Shown here piece by piece: positions 8,421 through 17,789 of a DNA stretch of 64,000 nt (the first letter of the stretch is position 1; the number at the start of each line of letters is the position of its first letter). Both the position numbers and the translations under genes were made by a program. The notes beneath the pieces are model-generated. The model worked only from the letters and a program-made list of their open reading frames with translations. It was not told where the DNA came from and ran no database searches. This DNA comes from Defluviitaleaceae bacterium (lineage in GTDB: Bacteria > Bacillota > Clostridia > Lachnospirales > UBA5962). Where the stretch lies: contig WRBA01000004.1 of assembly GCA_009779915.1 (NCBI GenBank), positions 53,237 to 117,236 on the forward strand. The letters are read 5' to 3'.

Positions 8421-9596
8421 TTGAATAGAAAAATATTTACATCTGAGTCAGTAACAGAGGGGCATCCCGATAAGATATGTGACCAAATATCCGACGCGGT
8501 ACTCGACACTATACTTGCAAATGACTCTGAAGGGCGTGTAGCCTGTGAAGTTTTAGCTACTACGGGTCTTGTAATCGTTGCCGGTGAAATAACTACCGAC
8601 TGTTATGCCGATATCGAATCCATTGCACGTAATACTATTAAGGAAATTGGTTATAACAAGGCAGAATATGGCTTTGACGGCAATTCCTGTGGTGTTATTG
8701 TTACACTGGATTCCCAAAGCCCTGATATTGCAATGGGTGTAAATCAGGCTCTTGAATCCAGAGGGCAAGTTGATGTTGATGATAAAGGCGCAGGGGATCA
8801 AGGGATAATTTTTGGCTATGCTATAAACGAAACCCCTGAATATATGCCTATGCCTATAGTTTTAAGTCACCAGATTACTAAAAAATTGTCAGAAGTGAGA
8901 AAAAACGGCACCCTCCCCTACCTGCGCCCTGACGGTAAATCTCAGGTTAGTGTTGAGTATATTGATGATGTTCCGCATAGAGTGACTGCGGTTGTAGTAA
9001 GCAGCCAGCATTGTGAGGAAATTTCTCACGAACAAATTGAAAAAGATATAATCGAGAAAGTAATTAAAACAGCAATACCCGCAAATCTTTTGGATAACGA
9101 AACAAAGTTTCTCATAAACCCAACCGGTCGCTTTGTTATAGGTGGTCCGAAAGGGGATTGCGGGCTTACGGGGCGTAAAATTATCGTAGATTCCTATGGT
9201 GGCTTTGGGCGCCATGGCGGCGGTGCTTTCTCCGGCAAAGATCCAACTAAAGTTGACCGCTCTGGTGCTTATATGGCGCGCTATGTAGCTAAAAATATAG
9301 TTGCCGCAGGACTTGCACATGAGTGTGAGATTGAAATAGCCTATGCTATAGGCGTTGCAAAACCTGTTTCCGTTTATGTCACTACAAGAGGCAGCGGCAA
9401 AATATCCGATTCGGAAATAGAGAAGCTTATATTAAAGCATTTTGACTTGCGTCCTTCGGCGATTATAAGAAAATTAGGGCTTAGAAAACCAATTTATAAA
9501 CAAACTGCCGCCTACGGGCATTTTGGCCGCAATGATTTAGACCTGCCTTGGGAGAAATTGGATATGATGGATATACTTAAGGCTGAAATTTCGTAA
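8421..9596 (+). CDS. metK: S-adenosylmethionine synthetase
   Basis: MetK makes S-adenosylmethionine from methionine and ATP in the cytoplasm. The protein (391 residues) carries the family signatures '[16 protein letters not shown]', '[12 protein letters not shown]' and the glycine-rich loop '[15 protein letters not shown]', in the correct order for the three-domain fold. The frame is open upstream to 8331, but AAAGGAGGG lies 8 bases before the TTG at 8421. That start gives the normal family length and the usual N-terminus ([14 protein letters not shown]). It is controlled by the SAM-I riboswitch directly upstream, a direct product-feedback loop. A terminator follows at 9607. Confidence 0.97.
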   Translation: MNRKIFTSESVTEGHPDKICDQISDAVLDTILANDSEGRVACEVLATTGLVIVAGEITTDCYADIESIARNTIKEIGYNKAEYGFDGNSCGVIVTLDSQSPDIAMGVNQALESRGQVDVDDKGAGDQGIIFGYAINETPEYMPMPIVLSHQITKKLSEVRKNGTLPYLRPDGKSQVSVEYIDDVPHRVTAVVVSSQHCEEISHEQIEKDIIEKVIKTAIPANLLDNETKFLINPTGRFVIGGPKGDCGLTGRKIIVDSYGGFGRHGGGAFSGKDPTKVDRSGAYMARYVAKNIVAAGLAHECEIEIAYAIGVAKPVSVYVTTRGSGKISDSEIEKLILKHFDLRPSAIIRKLGLRKPIYKQTAAYGHFGRNDLDLPWEKLDMMDILKAEIS

Positions 9597-9606
9597 TAGT
9601 ATTTAT

Positions 9607-9638
9607 AAATACCCTGAGGGTCACCTTGGGGTATTTTT
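9607..9638 (+). terminator. Intrinsic terminator of metK
   Basis: AATACCCTGAGG and CCTTGGGGTATT form a 12-bp stem with two wobble pairs around a GTCA loop, followed by TTTTTAT. It starts ten bases after the metK stop codon. Confidence 0.9.
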
Positions 9639-9654
9639 ATTGTATGCCTCTCTG

Positions 9655-9745
9655 TGCCTCGTAATGAGGAGGCATGAGCCGCCATTAGGCGGGCGGCACT
9701 TTAGTGCCGATTCCAGCCTAATACCCTTTAGCATGTTAGCTGGAA
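9655..9745. repeat. GC-rich multi-hairpin intergenic stretch
   Basis: Four neighbouring inverted repeats are seen: TGCCTC/GAGGCA, GCCGCC/GGCGGC, GGCACT-TT-AGTGCC, and TTCCAGC...GCTGGAA. The stretch is more GC-rich than its surroundings. No gene is seen here. It resembles REP-type or integron-like folding DNA, but I cannot assign it to a known element. Confidence 0.5.
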
Positions 9746-9830
9746 CTCTCCCTTAGCGTCGACACGCAATCTATACATATACTCTGATGTATGCTATACT
9801 TATATTCAAAAATATAAAGGTGTTAAACAT

Positions 9831-10319
9831 ATGTTTAGAAAAGCATTGGAATCAGATTTACCAAAAATAGTTGACATCTACAACCAAGCAATAATTGCAC
9901 GCCATTGCACAGCAGATACTGTATTAGTTGATTTTGACAATAGACTTAATTGGTTTAACCAGCATAACAATATAAAAACCCCTATTTTCGTATATGAAAT
10001 AAGGGGAGAAGTTGTTGCGTATGGCTATATTTCACTCTACCGCTTTGGTCGAGCCGCTTTTGAAAAAGTAGGCGAGATAAGTTATTACATTGATTTCGTC
10101 CATCACAAACAAGGGATTGGCAATATGATGATGGAATATCTTATAAGCGAAGCACGGAAAATAGACTATGCTCATTTAGTCGCAATTTTACTTGCCTGTA
10201 ATGTTAAAAGCGTTGCATTGCTTGAAAAATATGGCTTTGCCTGCTGGGGCGTAATGCCTGATATCGCTGATATAGATGGTGAGCATTTTTCCCATTTATA
10301 CTATGGGCTAAAACTTTAG
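9831..10319 (+). CDS. GNAT family N-acetyltransferase (phosphinothricin acetyltransferase-like)
   Basis: This 162-residue cytoplasmic enzyme uses acetyl-CoA to acetylate an amine. The start 'MFRKALESDLPKIVDIYNQA' and the segment 'FDNRLNWFNQH' are characteristic of the Pat/Bar branch. The acetyl-CoA loop is 'VHHKQGIGNMMMEYLISEA' (motif A, Q-G-I-G). The final strand has 'GFACWGVMPDIADIDGEHFS', another Pat-branch trait. The ATG at 9831 follows AAAGGTG by 7 bases. It appears monocistronic. Members of this branch acetylate methionine sulfone/sulfoximine or similar compounds; the real substrate here is unknown. Confidence 0.8.
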   Translation: MFRKALESDLPKIVDIYNQAIIARHCTADTVLVDFDNRLNWFNQHNNIKTPIFVYEIRGEVVAYGYISLYRFGRAAFEKVGEISYYIDFVHHKQGIGNMMMEYLISEARKIDYAHLVAILLACNVKSVALLEKYGFACWGVMPDIADIDGEHFSHLYYGLKL

Positions 10320-10327
10320 CTTTTTTA
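10307..10327 (+). terminator. Short terminator-like hairpin at the end of the acetyltransferase gene
   Basis: GCTAA (10307-10311) pairs with TTAGC (10316-10320) around AACT, followed by six T residues. The stem is only five base pairs and includes the stop codon, so the call is tentative. Confidence 0.45.
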
Positions 10328-10418
10328 TCATGCAGCGCAAATAATCTTTTGGCGAGACTATCTCTGCAAACTCTGAATGTATCAATTTTGTATAGAAGCC
10401 ACTATATTTATTTTGTTA

Positions 10419-12071
10419 TTATCTGCTGCCCCTTATCATATCAAAGACCCTAAGTCCATCTATATCGGCAAAATCCGGTACAATACCCAATCTCCACAAA
10501 GATATATTTTGCACATTAAATAGTCCTGCAAGCCTGATTTTTTCTTCCACACTTCTTTTATTTTCAAACCAAACTATATTGTTTGTATTATCACTTACGT
10601 CATAAAAAGTGATAAATGGGCTGTATAAATTCTCGTCAAATCTAATTTCAGCCCCTTCCCTTATCCTTGCTGCAATTGCCTCATAACTTGGGGTAAATGG
10701 TCGTGGGTTTATTACAGTGCCATCTACCATTTTCCATTGAGCAGAGGCAAAATTTATTTGCAGCATAAGTCTTGACACATCAGCAACACCTGTTTCTCGG
10801 TCAGTTAAGGCACGAAGGGCAAAATAAACCTCATCAAGGGGTGCCAGTGCCGTCATTACAATACCTGCCGCCATTTCTGCCTCTGTGAGAAATCTTGCGT
10901 TGTAGTCATGTGCCATTAGTATTACCCTATCAGCTACTTCCCCAATTGCGCGAAAATCATAACCATCAAAATACACATGCCCTGGACGGCGAGGCGGCTG
11001 TACAGTTACATATAGCAAATTATTCCCTATCATTTCACGTAATCGCCTTACAAAGGTAGTATAATTATTTCGCGTCTCTTCTCCTCTTAGGGCTTCAAAG
11101 TTAAGAGATATGCCGCAAAAGTTAAGCCTCCCTCCTGTGGGAGTTTCAAGTCCGTAATGCATGGCATTTGCTATTGCCTCCAATGCCCCATTTCTAAGTA
11201 TTTCGTCATTTATTATCACAGGAGAATCGGACTCTCGTACTGCTATCATAAGAAGCCGACGGGCATGAGCCGCTTGATTCCAAGGGCTTTCGTAGCCTTG
11301 GGGTATCCTGAACTCATTATTACCTTCAAAACCGGTATTAAGCCACACCCTGTCTCCATCTGTTTCAAGCAAAGTCCAGCCAAAGCTTACAGAGTTCATA
11401 TCTGCAGCCATATGGACTTGATTGTATGCGGCAATAGCATAATACGCATGGATTTCCGCTACACTCCTGCCTAAAATATTATACATCCGCATCATCATAG
11501 CTGCTGCTTGCTCTCTTGTGGCTGTCTGTAATGGTCCAAATTCCGTAGAAGTGATACCTGCGATTATTCCTAAATCCCTGGCAATGGTTATATGTCCCAT
11601 ATTTCTACTAACATCAGAAAAAGGCATACCTAAAACAGTAAGCCTCCCCGCAAGCCCTGCATAGCCCAAGGAGTTAATTATCATTACAGCCATTTCTTCC
11701 CTTGTTACAGGGTCGTGAGGTCTGAAATGCTCCCCTGTAGTATCCGTAAAACCAAGGTTATGAGCTGCCCCTATGGGATTACTATACCAAGCACCTTCGC
11801 CAACATCTAAAAATGAGCCGGATGGCACCGCGTCCCTGGGTACCTCCATAAGATTAACAAGCATTGTAATAAATTCAGCCCTTGTAATCTGCCTGCCCAT
11901 ACCAAAGCTGCCATCACCCATGCCGCTGGTAATGCCAAGTTCCCTAAGGTCTTCTATATAAGCCGCTGCCCAATGGTTAGGCGGTACGTCATTAAAATAT
12001 ACTGCTGCATTTATCGTAATTGGCGCAAAAATCATCACCATAATCAATAGTATTGGTATAGTCCTTTTCAC
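10419..12071 (-). CDS. S-layer-homology protein with a GH18 (YaaH-like) domain lacking key Asp residues
   Basis: This 550-residue exported wall-associated protein has a signal peptide at residues 1-22 ('PILLIMVMIFAPITINA'). Three SLH repeats follow at about 24-75, 86-138 and 150-198, which should anchor it to secondary wall polymer. From about 205 to the end it resembles the GH18 domain of spore-germination YaaH-like proteins. The catalytic stretch, usually DGxxxDFE, reads CGISLNFE: Glu326 is kept, but the Asp two before it is Asn324 and the leading Asp is Cys319. It may bind peptidoglycan sugar without cleaving it. GTG start with AGGAGG; its ribosome site overlaps the stop of the S12 hydrolase gene upstream, so the two are one operon. 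Confidence 0.8.
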   Translation of the reverse strand: MKRTIPILLIMVMIFAPITINAAVYFNDVPPNHWAAAYIEDLRELGITSGMGDGSFGMGRQITRAEFITMLVNLMEVPRDAVPSGSFLDVGEGAWYSNPIGAAHNLGFTDTTGEHFRPHDPVTREEMAVMIINSLGYAGLAGRLTVLGMPFSDVSRNMGHITIARDLGIIAGITSTEFGPLQTATREQAAAMMMRMYNILGRSVAEIHAYYAIAAYNQVHMAADMNSVSFGWTLLETDGDRVWLNTGFEGNNEFRIPQGYESPWNQAAHARRLLMIAVRESDSPVIINDEILRNGALEAIANAMHYGLETPTGGRLNFCGISLNFEALRGEETRNNYTTFVRRLREMIGNNLLYVTVQPPRRPGHVYFDGYDFRAIGEVADRVILMAHDYNARFLTEAEMAAGIVMTALAPLDEVYFALRALTDRETGVADVSRLMLQINFASAQWKMVDGTVINPRPFTPSYEAIAARIREGAEIRFDENLYSPFITFYDVSDNTNNIVWFENKRSVEEKIRLAGLFNVQNISLWRLGIVPDFADIDGLRVFDMIRGSR

Positions 12072-12083
12072 AGTTTTTTCCTC

Positions 12084-13556
12084 CTACAGCTTATTAAACT
12101 GAATCAACTCGCCTTTCATTGCCTTTTCAAAGTCCACATGAAACTCTGATACATTACCTTTTTTATCAAGGACAAATCGTGCTATTACACGATTTTCAAT
12201 ATAATCATCTGACAGGTCAAAATCAAATGTATCATAATTATTATGAGTAAGCTCCTTGTCAAATCCATTATAGGACAACAATAATTTATCATTTACAAGG
12301 GAAATGCCTGCTTTGCCATACCCTTTATTTTCATACACTCCCACATATTCTTCAAGCTTTTTAGAATGAGGGGCATTTTTATTGTTGCCCCTGGCAGCGA
12401 TTATTGCCTCATTATCTTTCATAATCTCTGCTATCCCTTTATCTTCAGTACCCTTTAAATAACCCATCCAATCTTTTTCCGGCAAGCCAAGTATATGGTC
12501 TTTAATAGTATTTGCAACGGCAAAATGTGCCGCCGTACCACTTCGGTTGGTTAAAATAACAATGCCTATATTTTCATTAGGCAGCAAAGATAAGTGAGTA
12601 GAAAAACCATCAATGCCCCCTGCGTGAGCTAAATTAAAACGCCCACGGTAAACCCTTGTGTTCCACCCAAGACCGTAGCACAGTACCGGTATTTCCGGAA
12701 TAAGCTCATCTCCCCGCTTAACTGTATGGGGGGTATGTATTTCATTCAAATTTTTCTCAGAAATCACGCGCTTGCCTTTGTATTCACCCTTCATCAAATT
12801 CATGGAAGCCCATTTAGCCATATCTTTTATGGTAGAGTTTACCGTGCCGCAAGCAGCCATGCCGTCAAAATTTAGATAATCTTTGAGTACTGCCTCAGGT
12901 ACGGATTTGCCCTCTGTAAAAACTGTGCCGCCTTTATAAGGCAATGCTTTATTTGAAGCACCTGAAAGCCCTTCAATAACTGTGGTGCTTTGGTCCATTC
13001 CAAGGGGCATAAAAATCCGCTCTTTAATAAAATCCCCCCAGGATTGTCCGCTAACACGCTCTATAACATATCCTGCCGCAGCAAACATAAAATTGTTATA
13101 TTCATATAGACTTCTAGGGGATTTATTAGGCTTAAGATAAGCTATTCTCTCCACAATATCCTTAGTGCTTAAGCTCCCATCACCATACCATGACATATCG
13201 TGGCGAGGCAGACCTGTATTGTGGGAAAGCATATCACGTAAGGTTACACTCTTTGTCGCAAATTCATCATACATACGAAATTCAGGCAAATATGTAATCA
13301 CCGGCTCATCCCATGACAACTTGCCCTCATCCACTAATATACCTGCACAAGCTGCTGTCATAGCTTTTGATAAAGACGCAATAGCATAAACCGTGTTTTC
13401 ATCAGGAGGCAGTTGTTTTTCTAAATCCTTATATCCGAAACACTTATTGTAAACTACCTCCTCGCCGTATACCACGGCTATAGATATACTCGGCACACAA
13501 AATTCATCCATTTTCTCCGTTATATAATTGTTAAGCTTGTCAATATTAAAATTCAT
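12084..13556 (-). CDS. Serine hydrolase of the beta-lactamase class C / S12 family with C-terminal DUF3471-like domain
   Basis: This 490-residue protein has the class C/DD-peptidase fold: SxxK is SLSK at residues 61-64, the Tyr motif is 'YEYNNFMFAAAGYVIE', and the third box is 'HAGGIDGFS'. The C-terminal ~100 residues ('YVGVYENKGYGKAGISLV') look like the DUF3471 domain often fused to such enzymes. No signal peptide is visible, so it probably acts inside the cell as a peptidase or esterase, not as a secreted beta-lactamase. It is the first gene of a two-gene operon with the SLH/GH18 protein and has its own consensus promoter. A paralogue of similar length lies at 29957-31393. Confidence 0.85.
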   Translation of the reverse strand: MNFNIDKLNNYITEKMDEFCVPSISIAVVYGEEVVYNKCFGYKDLEKQLPPDENTVYAIASLSKAMTAACAGILVDEGKLSWDEPVITYLPEFRMYDEFATKSVTLRDMLSHNTGLPRHDMSWYGDGSLSTKDIVERIAYLKPNKSPRSLYEYNNFMFAAAGYVIERVSGQSWGDFIKERIFMPLGMDQSTTVIEGLSGASNKALPYKGGTVFTEGKSVPEAVLKDYLNFDGMAACGTVNSTIKDMAKWASMNLMKGEYKGKRVISEKNLNEIHTPHTVKRGDELIPEIPVLCYGLGWNTRVYRGRFNLAHAGGIDGFSTHLSLLPNENIGIVILTNRSGTAAHFAVANTIKDHILGLPEKDWMGYLKGTEDKGIAEIMKDNEAIIAARGNNKNAPHSKKLEEYVGVYENKGYGKAGISLVNDKLLLSYNGFDKELTHNNYDTFDFDLSDDYIENRVIARFVLDKKGNVSEFHVDFEKAMKGELIQFNKL

Positions 13557-13584
13557 ATTCCACCATCCCTAGGGTTTTAAAGAA

Positions 13585-13613
13585 ATTGTACCCCAAGCCT
13601 GCAAATGTGTCAA
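13585..13613 (-). promoter_or_regulatory. Consensus promoter of the S12 hydrolase/SLH operon
   Basis: On the minus strand TTGACA (13613-13608) and TACAAT (13590-13585) are spaced by exactly 17 bases. They stand 29 bases before the start codon at 13556. Confidence 0.85.
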
Positions 13614-13619
13614 TGTCCG

Positions 13620-13725
13620 CTTGCCTTTAACTTACATCAAACCTATGAAAGGTTTGCCCTTCGCCGAAATCAGGATTTCAGCGAGGAACTTAAGGTAAGT
13701 TTGCAAAGATTACAAATCTTAGCAA
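13620..13725. repeat. Nested hairpins overlapping the end of ntpD
   Basis: An outer pair (CTTGCCTTTAACTT, 13620-13633, against AACTTAAGGTAAG, 13687-13699) encloses two perfect or near-perfect hairpins, CAAACCT/AGGTTTG (13638-13656) and CGCCGAAATC/GATTTCAGCG (13662-13683). A third hairpin (13701-13725) includes the ntpD stop codon. It could end V-ATPase transcripts or protect their 3' end, though no T-run is present. Confidence 0.6.
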
Positions 13726-14363
13726 TTATTTTTTCGTGGGTTTGCCCTGACCTTTAACTCCTTTACCATCTTAAGCCTCGTAAATTCGTCCCGTTCTCGC
13801 TCTTCCAGTGTGTTTTGTATGTATTTAATCATCTCTTCATATTTCGGTATGGTTATATTTTTTAAAGCGTTGGCGCGTTTACTTGTTTTTTTAATGTTTA
13901 GAGCAAGCCTGTACGCTGTATTTTCTATCATTGCCAGTTTTAAAGTAAGCTCTTTAACTTTGTTAAATTTCATATAAGTCTCGTCCAGTGCCGAGGTAGT
14001 ATCCCCAAGGTTAAAAGGCGGTGTGCTTTGGCTTTTGTAGTCCCATATAACCATCGGAAGCAAGGTCCCCATAACACTTCTCATTTTAACAGCAATCCCA
14101 TCATCTACCTCTATCTCGCAGCTTATACGCCCCACGCTCTCACTACCAAGCTGGGTAACTGCATTTTGAAGTGCTTCATATGCTCCGCCAAATGTCACAT
14201 CTATCTCTTCTTGAACTTTATTAGCCTCCTCTGTTAAGCTCATAATCTCTTTTATAAGAATATTACGCTTTTTGTCCATAAGCTCGTATCCTTGGACAGA
14301 GAGGCGCAATGTATTTTTAGCAGCTATAAGATTTCCCTTTGTAGGTGTCCCTTTAATGTCCAT
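13719..14363 (-). CDS. ntpD: V-type ATP synthase subunit D
   Basis: This 214-residue central-stalk subunit couples rotation between the A3B3 head and the membrane ring. Its N-terminal part matches the family ('PTKGNLIAAKNTLRLSVQGY', then a long helix with 'LMDKKRNILIKEI'). A second long helix near the C-terminus has 'ANALKNITIPKYEEMIKYI', typical of subunit D. Length is normal. It is the last gene of the nine-gene operon, about 110 bases after ntpB. The stop codon sits inside a hairpin. Confidence 0.93.
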   Translation of the reverse strand: MDIKGTPTKGNLIAAKNTLRLSVQGYELMDKKRNILIKEIMSLTEEANKVQEEIDVTFGGAYEALQNAVTQLGSESVGRISCEIEVDDGIAVKMRSVMGTLLPMVIWDYKSQSTPPFNLGDTTSALDETYMKFNKVKELTLKLAMIENTAYRLALNIKKTSKRANALKNITIPKYEEMIKYIQNTLEERERDEFTRLKMVKELKVRANPRKNNC

Positions 14364-14476
14364 CTATATCTCCTTTTCTTCATAATTAGTCAGCCACTCT
14401 AAAATCGTCCACTAAAACTTGCCTTTTACTTGGTCATTTTTAAAGGGGCTTAGGTCAAGGAGAGTCCAACCTTGAC

Positions 14477-15844
14477 CTAACTATAGTACTTTCTAAGATG
14501 CTCATCACTTACTCTGTCAAGCTCCGACTCGGGAAGTTCCCTAAGTATTTCCCAGCCCAGCTTTAAAGTTTCCGTAATCTGTCTGTTTTCAAAAACTCCT
14601 TGATTCAAAAACCTCTCCTCAAAAGCTCGCCCAAATTTCATATATTTTTTATCAATTTCTGAAAGCTCTTCCTCTCCTATAACAGTGGCAAGAGCGCGGA
14701 TATCATTAACTCTTGCATAGGACGAAAATAGCTGATAAGCAAGATCAGGATGGTCTCCCCTCGTATACCCTTCCCCTACACCATCCTTCATAAGCCTTGA
14801 AAGAGATGGCAATATACTTATAGGAGGATAAATGCCCTTAAGGTGCAGGCTCCTATCAAGTACAATCTGCCCCTCTGTTATATATCCTGTTAAATCAGGT
14901 ATAGGGTGAGTAATATCATCATTTGGCATTGTAAGTATAGGAAGGAGAGTATGAGAACCCCCGCCCTCCTTCACTATGCCGGCACGCTCATAAATACTTG
15001 CAAGTTCTGAATATAAATATCCCGGATAGCCTTTTCTCCCGGGGATCTCGCCTTTGGCGGAAGATATTTCTCTAAGGGCCTCCGCATAAGCGGTCATATC
15101 CGTTAGTATTGTCAGTACATGCATATTTTTCTCATAAGCCAGATATTCAGATACAGTAAGTGCCGCTTTAGGAGTTATAATCCGCTCCATAACCGGATCC
15201 CCTGCAAGGTTTAAAAATATTACGACTTTGTCCATAACGCCATTTTCTTCAAAGGTTCCCTTAAAAAATTCCGCTGCATCATGCTTTATCCCCATTGCGG
15301 CAAAAACTATTACAAATTTTTCACTGCGACCTTCCCCTAAGCTTGCTTGATTTACTATCTGTGCCGCAAGTTTATCGTTTGGCAAGCCATTTCCGGTGAA
15401 GATTGGCAGTTTTTGCCCTCTTATAAGTGTAGTAAGCCCATCTATAGCTGAAATGCCTGTTTGTATAAAGTCCCTTGGATATACCCTTGATACAGGGTTT
15501 ATAGGCTTGCCGTTAATATCTGCCACACGCTCCGCAAACACAGGGGGCAGTCCGTCAATCGGCCGCCCTATGCCGTCAAATACTCTCCCTAAAAGCTCGC
15601 TTGATAGCCGTATTTCCATAGGCTTGCCTAAAAATTTGGTGTTTGTATTATCCAAAGAAAACTCTTCTGTCCCTTCAAATACCTGAATAACGGCACGATC
15701 AGCGTATATCATAACTACTTGCCCTTGTTTTATTTTATCCCCCACTTTAAAAGTTACTGCTTCCTCAAAAGCGACTCCCTCCACCCCTTCAAGAATAACA
15801 AAGGAGCCATTAATTTCCGCAAGACCTAAGTATTCTACAGCCAT
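14477..15844 (-). CDS. ntpB: V-type ATP synthase subunit B
   Basis: This 455-residue non-catalytic head subunit alternates with subunit A. The P-loop position is degenerate ('[19 protein letters not shown]'), as normal for B. Family traits are '[20 protein letters not shown]', '[18 protein letters not shown]' and '[21 protein letters not shown]'. The ATG overlaps the ntpA stop by one base (TAATG), so translation is coupled and the 3:3 A:B ratio favoured. AAGGAGG lies upstream inside ntpA. The Walker B-like region and C-terminal helical domain are complete. Confidence 0.96.
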   Translation of the reverse strand: MAVEYLGLAEINGSFVILEGVEGVAFEEAVTFKVGDKIKQGQVVMIYADRAVIQVFEGTEEFSLDNTNTKFLGKPMEIRLSSELLGRVFDGIGRPIDGLPPVFAERVADINGKPINPVSRVYPRDFIQTGISAIDGLTTLIRGQKLPIFTGNGLPNDKLAAQIVNQASLGEGRSEKFVIVFAAMGIKHDAAEFFKGTFEENGVMDKVVIFLNLAGDPVMERIITPKAALTVSEYLAYEKNMHVLTILTDMTAYAEALREISSAKGEIPGRKGYPGYLYSELASIYERAGIVKEGGGSHTLLPILTMPNDDITHPIPDLTGYITEGQIVLDRSLHLKGIYPPISILPSLSRLMKDGVGEGYTRGDHPDLAYQLFSSYARVNDIRALATVIGEEELSEIDKKYMKFGRAFEERFLNQGVFENRQITETLKLGWEILRELPESELDRVSDEHLRKYYS

Positions 15845-17604
15845 TAAGCCGCCTCCTTAAGGATTTTTATGTAAAACTCATCTATTTGCACTTTAAACTC
15901 ATCAATCTTATAAGCTTCCTCGTTGCTTATATTGTATTTTACGGACAAAATTTCGACGAAAATATGTTCCTGCAGTATTATGCTTATTGGAATATTTTTA
16001 TCCACAAGGCTTTTGCTTTTTTTATAAAGATAGAGTATAGTTTCCACCATTTTAAACTGTTTTTCAAAATTTGTATAAGTGTCAAGTAGATGATAGGCAT
16101 TTTGCTGGGCAAAGCCAATCCTTATAAGCTTGCCTATTTCAAGTATAAGCTTTTGATTATCCGGCAAAACATCAGCCCCTATAAGCTTTACAATTTCCAT
16201 AAGCTCCGCTTCCTGATTAAGGATTTTCATAAGCTGTTCTCTATTCTCTAAAAAGTCCTTGGATACATATTCAGCATACCACAATGCCAAATCATCCAAA
16301 TATTCACTGTAACTTGTAAGCCAGTTTATAGCGGGAAAATGCCGCCCGTAAGCCAAATTTTTATCAAGTGCCCAGAAAGCTTTTACAAAACGCTTGGTAT
16401 TTCCCGTTACAGGCTCGGAAAAATCCCCTCCTTGAGGGGAAACTGCCCCTATTATAGTCACCGAGCCTTCTGTCTCGTTTAAATTCCTGACACATCCGGC
16501 ACGTTCATAAAAGCTTGCTAAGCGGGATGTAAGGTAAGCCGGAAAACCCTCTTCCGCAGGCAGTTCCTCAAGTCTTCCGGACAATTCCCTAAGTGCCTCT
16601 GCCCATCTTGAGGTGGAGTCGGCCATAAGCGCCACATCATAACCCATATCACGATAATATTCGGCAATGGTAATCCCTGTGTAAATACTCGCCTCCCTTG
16701 CTGCAACAGGCATATTAGAAGTGTTTGCTATAAGCACCGTCCGCTCCATTAAGGGTCTGCCGCTTCTCGGGTCAATAAGTGCGGAAAACTCCTCTAGTGC
16801 CCCTGTCATCTCATTGCCCCGCTCCCCGCAGCCAATATAGACTATTATGTCAGCGTCAGACCATTTTGCAAGCTGGTGCTGGGTCATAGTCTTCCCTGTT
16901 CCAAACCCTCCGGGTACTGCCGCGGCACCCCCTTTAGCTATGGGAAACATAGTATCAAGCACTCTTTGCCCGGTTATGAGAGGCTTATGGATTGACTTTC
17001 TTGCTAGAATCGGTCTGGGCACTCTAATAGACCATCTTTGGGCTAAGGTGATCTCATGCCTTGTCCCACTCGAGTCTTCTATAACTGCCAATATATCTTT
17101 TGCCGAATACTCTCCGCTGTCTTTAACTGATATAATCTTGCCGCTAATACCAACCGGAAGCATTATTTTATGTATTATCGTCTCGTTCTCAGAAACCTCA
17201 CCTATAACAGCACCTTCTGTAATATAAAAGCCCTTTACAGCCATTATTTTAACAAACCATTTTTTATCCATATCTATACTTGATGTATTAATGCCCCGGG
17301 AAATAAATATACCTGACTGATCCTCAATAGCTTTAAGGGGTCTTAATATTCCATCAAAAATATTTCCTATTATGCCTGGTCCTAAAGTTATCGCAAGGGG
17401 CTTACCTGTGGGCTTTATGGTCTCGCCGCATTTTAAACCGGCTGTATTTTCAAAAACTTGGATTAGAGTTTTATCTATATCTATGCGGATTACTTCACCA
17501 ATTAAATTTTCCGTCCCTACATTAACCATTTCGCCCATTACAAAGCTCCGATAATCTTTAACCGTAATAACGGAGCCGTTTACACCAGATATAGTTCCAC
17601 TCAT
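15844..17604 (-). CDS. ntpA: V-type ATP synthase catalytic subunit A
   Basis: This 586-residue catalytic head subunit binds and hydrolyses, or makes, ATP. The Walker A loop is [17 protein letters not shown] (Pro of the common GPFG replaced by Gly). The non-homologous insertion typical of A subunits lies at about residues 110-190, and '[20 protein letters not shown]' carries the conserved catalytic-site residues. Length is normal. The start has AAGGGGGC upstream. A 166-bp inverted-repeat element separates it from ntpE, but the ribosome site was not damaged. Confidence 0.96.
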   Translation of the reverse strand: MSGTISGVNGSVITVKDYRSFVMGEMVNVGTENLIGEVIRIDIDKTLIQVFENTAGLKCGETIKPTGKPLAITLGPGIIGNIFDGILRPLKAIEDQSGIFISRGINTSSIDMDKKWFVKIMAVKGFYITEGAVIGEVSENETIIHKIMLPVGISGKIISVKDSGEYSAKDILAVIEDSSGTRHEITLAQRWSIRVPRPILARKSIHKPLITGQRVLDTMFPIAKGGAAAVPGGFGTGKTMTQHQLAKWSDADIIVYIGCGERGNEMTGALEEFSALIDPRSGRPLMERTVLIANTSNMPVAAREASIYTGITIAEYYRDMGYDVALMADSTSRWAEALRELSGRLEELPAEEGFPAYLTSRLASFYERAGCVRNLNETEGSVTIIGAVSPQGGDFSEPVTGNTKRFVKAFWALDKNLAYGRHFPAINWLTSYSEYLDDLALWYAEYVSKDFLENREQLMKILNQEAELMEIVKLIGADVLPDNQKLILEIGKLIRIGFAQQNAYHLLDTYTNFEKQFKMVETILYLYKKSKSLVDKNIPISIILQEHIFVEILSVKYNISNEEAYKIDEFKVQIDEFYIKILKEAA

Positions 17605-17623
17605 AAAAGTGCCCCCTTATCTA

Positions 17624-17789
17624 GGTAGTGTTGACATGAGTTACGGCGCACGTCTTTTCGGCTGATTTTCCGTCACTCTTCGTCATCAACTCCTAGCTTA
17701 CTCCTTCCAGTATGCGTCGTCGCCGATTCCTCGATTGACGAAAAAATCAAGCTCGAAAAGGCGCACACCAAACTCATGTCCACACTACC
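17624..17789 (+). mobile_element. MITE-like element family 1, copy 1, at the ntpE/ntpA junction
   Basis: This 166-bp element is flanked by TA on both sides (17622-17623 and 17790-17791). Ends are GGTAGTGTTGACATGAGTT and its near-exact complement AACTCATGTCCACACTACC. Further inside, complementary blocks continue for about 50 bases (CTTTTCG..., TGATTTT...). The core has ACTCCTAG and ACTCCTTCCAGTATGC, shared with copy 2 at 35661-35841. It encodes no protein. Deleting it with one TA leaves the ntpE end as GAT TTT AGA TAA, the same C-terminal residues as now. Confidence 0.85.
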
